Assembly (NCBI GenBank): GCA_947497175.1
Contig: CANMFM010000002.1
Span: 293,620 to 357,619 of the forward strand
Direction: 5' to 3'
From: an uncultured Aquimarina sp.
Lineage (GTDB): Bacteria > Bacteroidota > Bacteroidia > Flavobacteriales > Flavobacteriaceae
Length of the DNA stretch: 64,000 nt
Positions within the stretch are counted from its first letter, which is position 1. Each line of letters starts with the position of its first letter. The notes beneath the pieces are model-generated. The model saw only the letters and a list, made by a program, of their open reading frames with translations, had not been told where the DNA came from and did not search any database. This document shows positions 62,501 to 64,000 of this stretch, piece by piece. The translations under genes were made by a program, and so were the position numbers.

Positions 62501-64000
62501 AGATGATGATAATGACGGTATTTTAGATACCGCTGAAAACACACTGGGCGTTGATCCATCAGCTGATGCCGATGGCGATGGTATTCCAAACTATCAGGAT
62601 TTTGATGACAATGGAAGTGCAACCGCTCCAGTATGTCTTGATGCGGATTTAAATGGTATCTGTGATACCTTAGATCCAGCTTTTGATAATGATCAGGATG
62701 GTGTTCCTAATCATTTCGATTTAGATGCCGATAATGATGGGATTCCTGATAATATAGAAGTACAGACAACAGGAGGGTATATTGCACCAGTGGCGACAAC
62801 ACCTGCAGAATATATTGCAAATAATGGAATGAATAATGCTTATCTAACAACTAATGGAGGTGGGCCAGGATTTAATCCTGTAAATACTGATGGTACTGCT
62901 GATACAATACCAGATTATCTTGATACCGATAGTGATGAAGATTCCATTTTAGATATTCAGGAGAATGGAGATACTGATAATGCAATAGTAGTTTTTGCAG
63001 ATGCTGATGGAGATGGAATAGATGATCTTTTCGATACGGTAGATAATACGGTAACATGGGATGTGAACGACGCAGTAACCACTGGAGATGTTTCCAATTT
63101 ACAAACTATATACGGAGATTTTGATAGTGATGCTGATCCTATACCAGTGCCATTAGATAGTGATCTTTCTTTTAGAGATAATTGCCAAATAATTGCAGGA
63201 GTAATTGCAGCCGATGAGACGATTTGTGAAGGCGATGATCCAATTGCATTTACTGAAACTACCGCAACAAGTATAGATGCGGGTAGTATTACCTATCAAT
63301 GGCAAAGCAGTACAACAAGTGCAGTAGCTGGTTTTGCAGATTTAGTAGGTGAGACGAATACAACATATGATAGCCCGGTATTAACGCAAGATACATGGTT
63401 CAAACGTATAGACACAAATACTCTAAATGGAAACTCTTGCAGTGTTGAGACTAATGTAGTTGCCGTAACCGTAAATAACATTACTGCGGGTGTCATTGCA
63501 GCCGATGAGACGATTTGTGAGGGCGGCGATCCAGTTGCTTTTACAGAAATTACCGCTACAGTTGCCGATGGTACAGTAACCTATCAATGGCAGAGTAGCA
63601 CGACAGGAGCGACAGGGCCATTTACAGATATTACCGGAGCGACTAGTGCGACTTTTGATAGTGCGGTGTTAACTCAAGATACGTGGTTCCAACGAGTAGA
63701 TACTTCAACATTAAATACAGTTGCCTGTACGGCAACAACCAATGTCGTTGCTGTAACTGTAAATAACATCATTGCCGGAGTCATTGCAGCCGATGAGACG
63801 ATTTGTGAAGGTGGTGATCCAGTTGCTTTTACAGAAACTGCGGCTACAGTTGCCGATGGTACAGTAACCTATCAATGGCAGAGTAGTACCACTGGAGCTG
63901 CAGGGCCATTTGCAGATATTACCGGAGAAATATTGTCAACATATAATAGTCCAGTGTTAACCCAGGATACGTGGTTCCGACGAGTAGATACTTCAACATT
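59541..64000 (+). CDS. Giant secreted surface protein (adhesin-like): N-terminal beta-propeller-like domain, thrombospondin type-3-like Ca-binding repeats, Ig-like repeats; 3' end beyond the window
   Basis: Manual translation [40 protein letters not shown]... shows no stop through 64000; many DxDxDG units ([18 protein letters not shown]); repeated [20 protein letters not shown]...[11 protein letters not shown] modules. Missing from the ORF track because it has no in-window stop. Confidence 0.9.
   Translation, partial: [1486 protein letters not shown]
61788..62006 (+). repeat. Internal near-identical duplication, copy 1
   Basis: Encodes [73 protein letters not shown]. Confidence 0.92.
62496..62714 (+). 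repeat. Internal near-identical duplication, copy 2
   Basis: Same peptide as 61788-62006, offset 708 bp, few silent differences. Confidence 0.92.

Noticed and set aside
59843-63496. Minus-strand ORFs rich in His/Tyr/Ser (e.g. 61744..62070, 62305..62622) in the ORF track
   Set aside because: They are antisense to the Asp/Gly-rich repeat region of the + strand giant ORF; their odd composition is the mirror of GAT/GGT-rich codons.
1-64000. Prophage, integrase, transposase, toxin-antitoxin, restriction-modification or other defence modules
   Set aside because: No ORF in either strand showed recognisable motifs for these; the window looks like vertically inherited chromosome.
1-64000. tRNA/rRNA genes
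   Set aside because: No cloverleaf-like segments with a T-loop GGTTCRANYCC or rRNA signatures were recognised by eye; a tRNAscan-SE/Infernal run would be decisive.

Overview
64-kb window of AT-rich chromosome. Protein content (T9SS sorting domain, TonB-dependent receptors, hybrid one-component regulator, DUF4252, DUF4870) points to a marine Flavobacteriaceae-type Bacteroidota; the genus is not determined. Most of it is ordinary core and accessory chromosome: mnmE, a glnK-amtB / gltBD nitrogen-assimilation locus, dnaN, purB, a cobalamin uptake and salvage cluster (btuC, btuF, a Dph6-like ATPase, cobC, cobS, cobT, cobU, a B12 riboswitch and btuB), an ECF sigma / DUF4252 cluster, a sirtuin and several two-component regulators. 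The most notable items are: (1) a 1237-aa protein that appears to fuse a metallophosphoesterase, an atypical kinase-like middle region and an Omp85-like barrel; (2) two tandem paralogous ~50-aa lipoprotein genes absent from the ORF track, next to a TPR histidine kinase and response regulator and upstream of a giant adhesin; (3) that giant, window-truncated adhesin (59541 to the window end), also absent from the ORF track, with thrombospondin-3-like and Ig-like repeats and an almost identical internal duplication; (4) two ~140-bp MITE-like intergenic elements whose terminal inverted repeats differ in a compensatory way; (5) a 7-unit 42-bp tandem array; (6) a dispersed TTCGA...TATCGA repeat family. 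No tRNA, rRNA, CRISPR, prophage or transposase gene was recognised. All calls come from reading the sequence; no database search was run.
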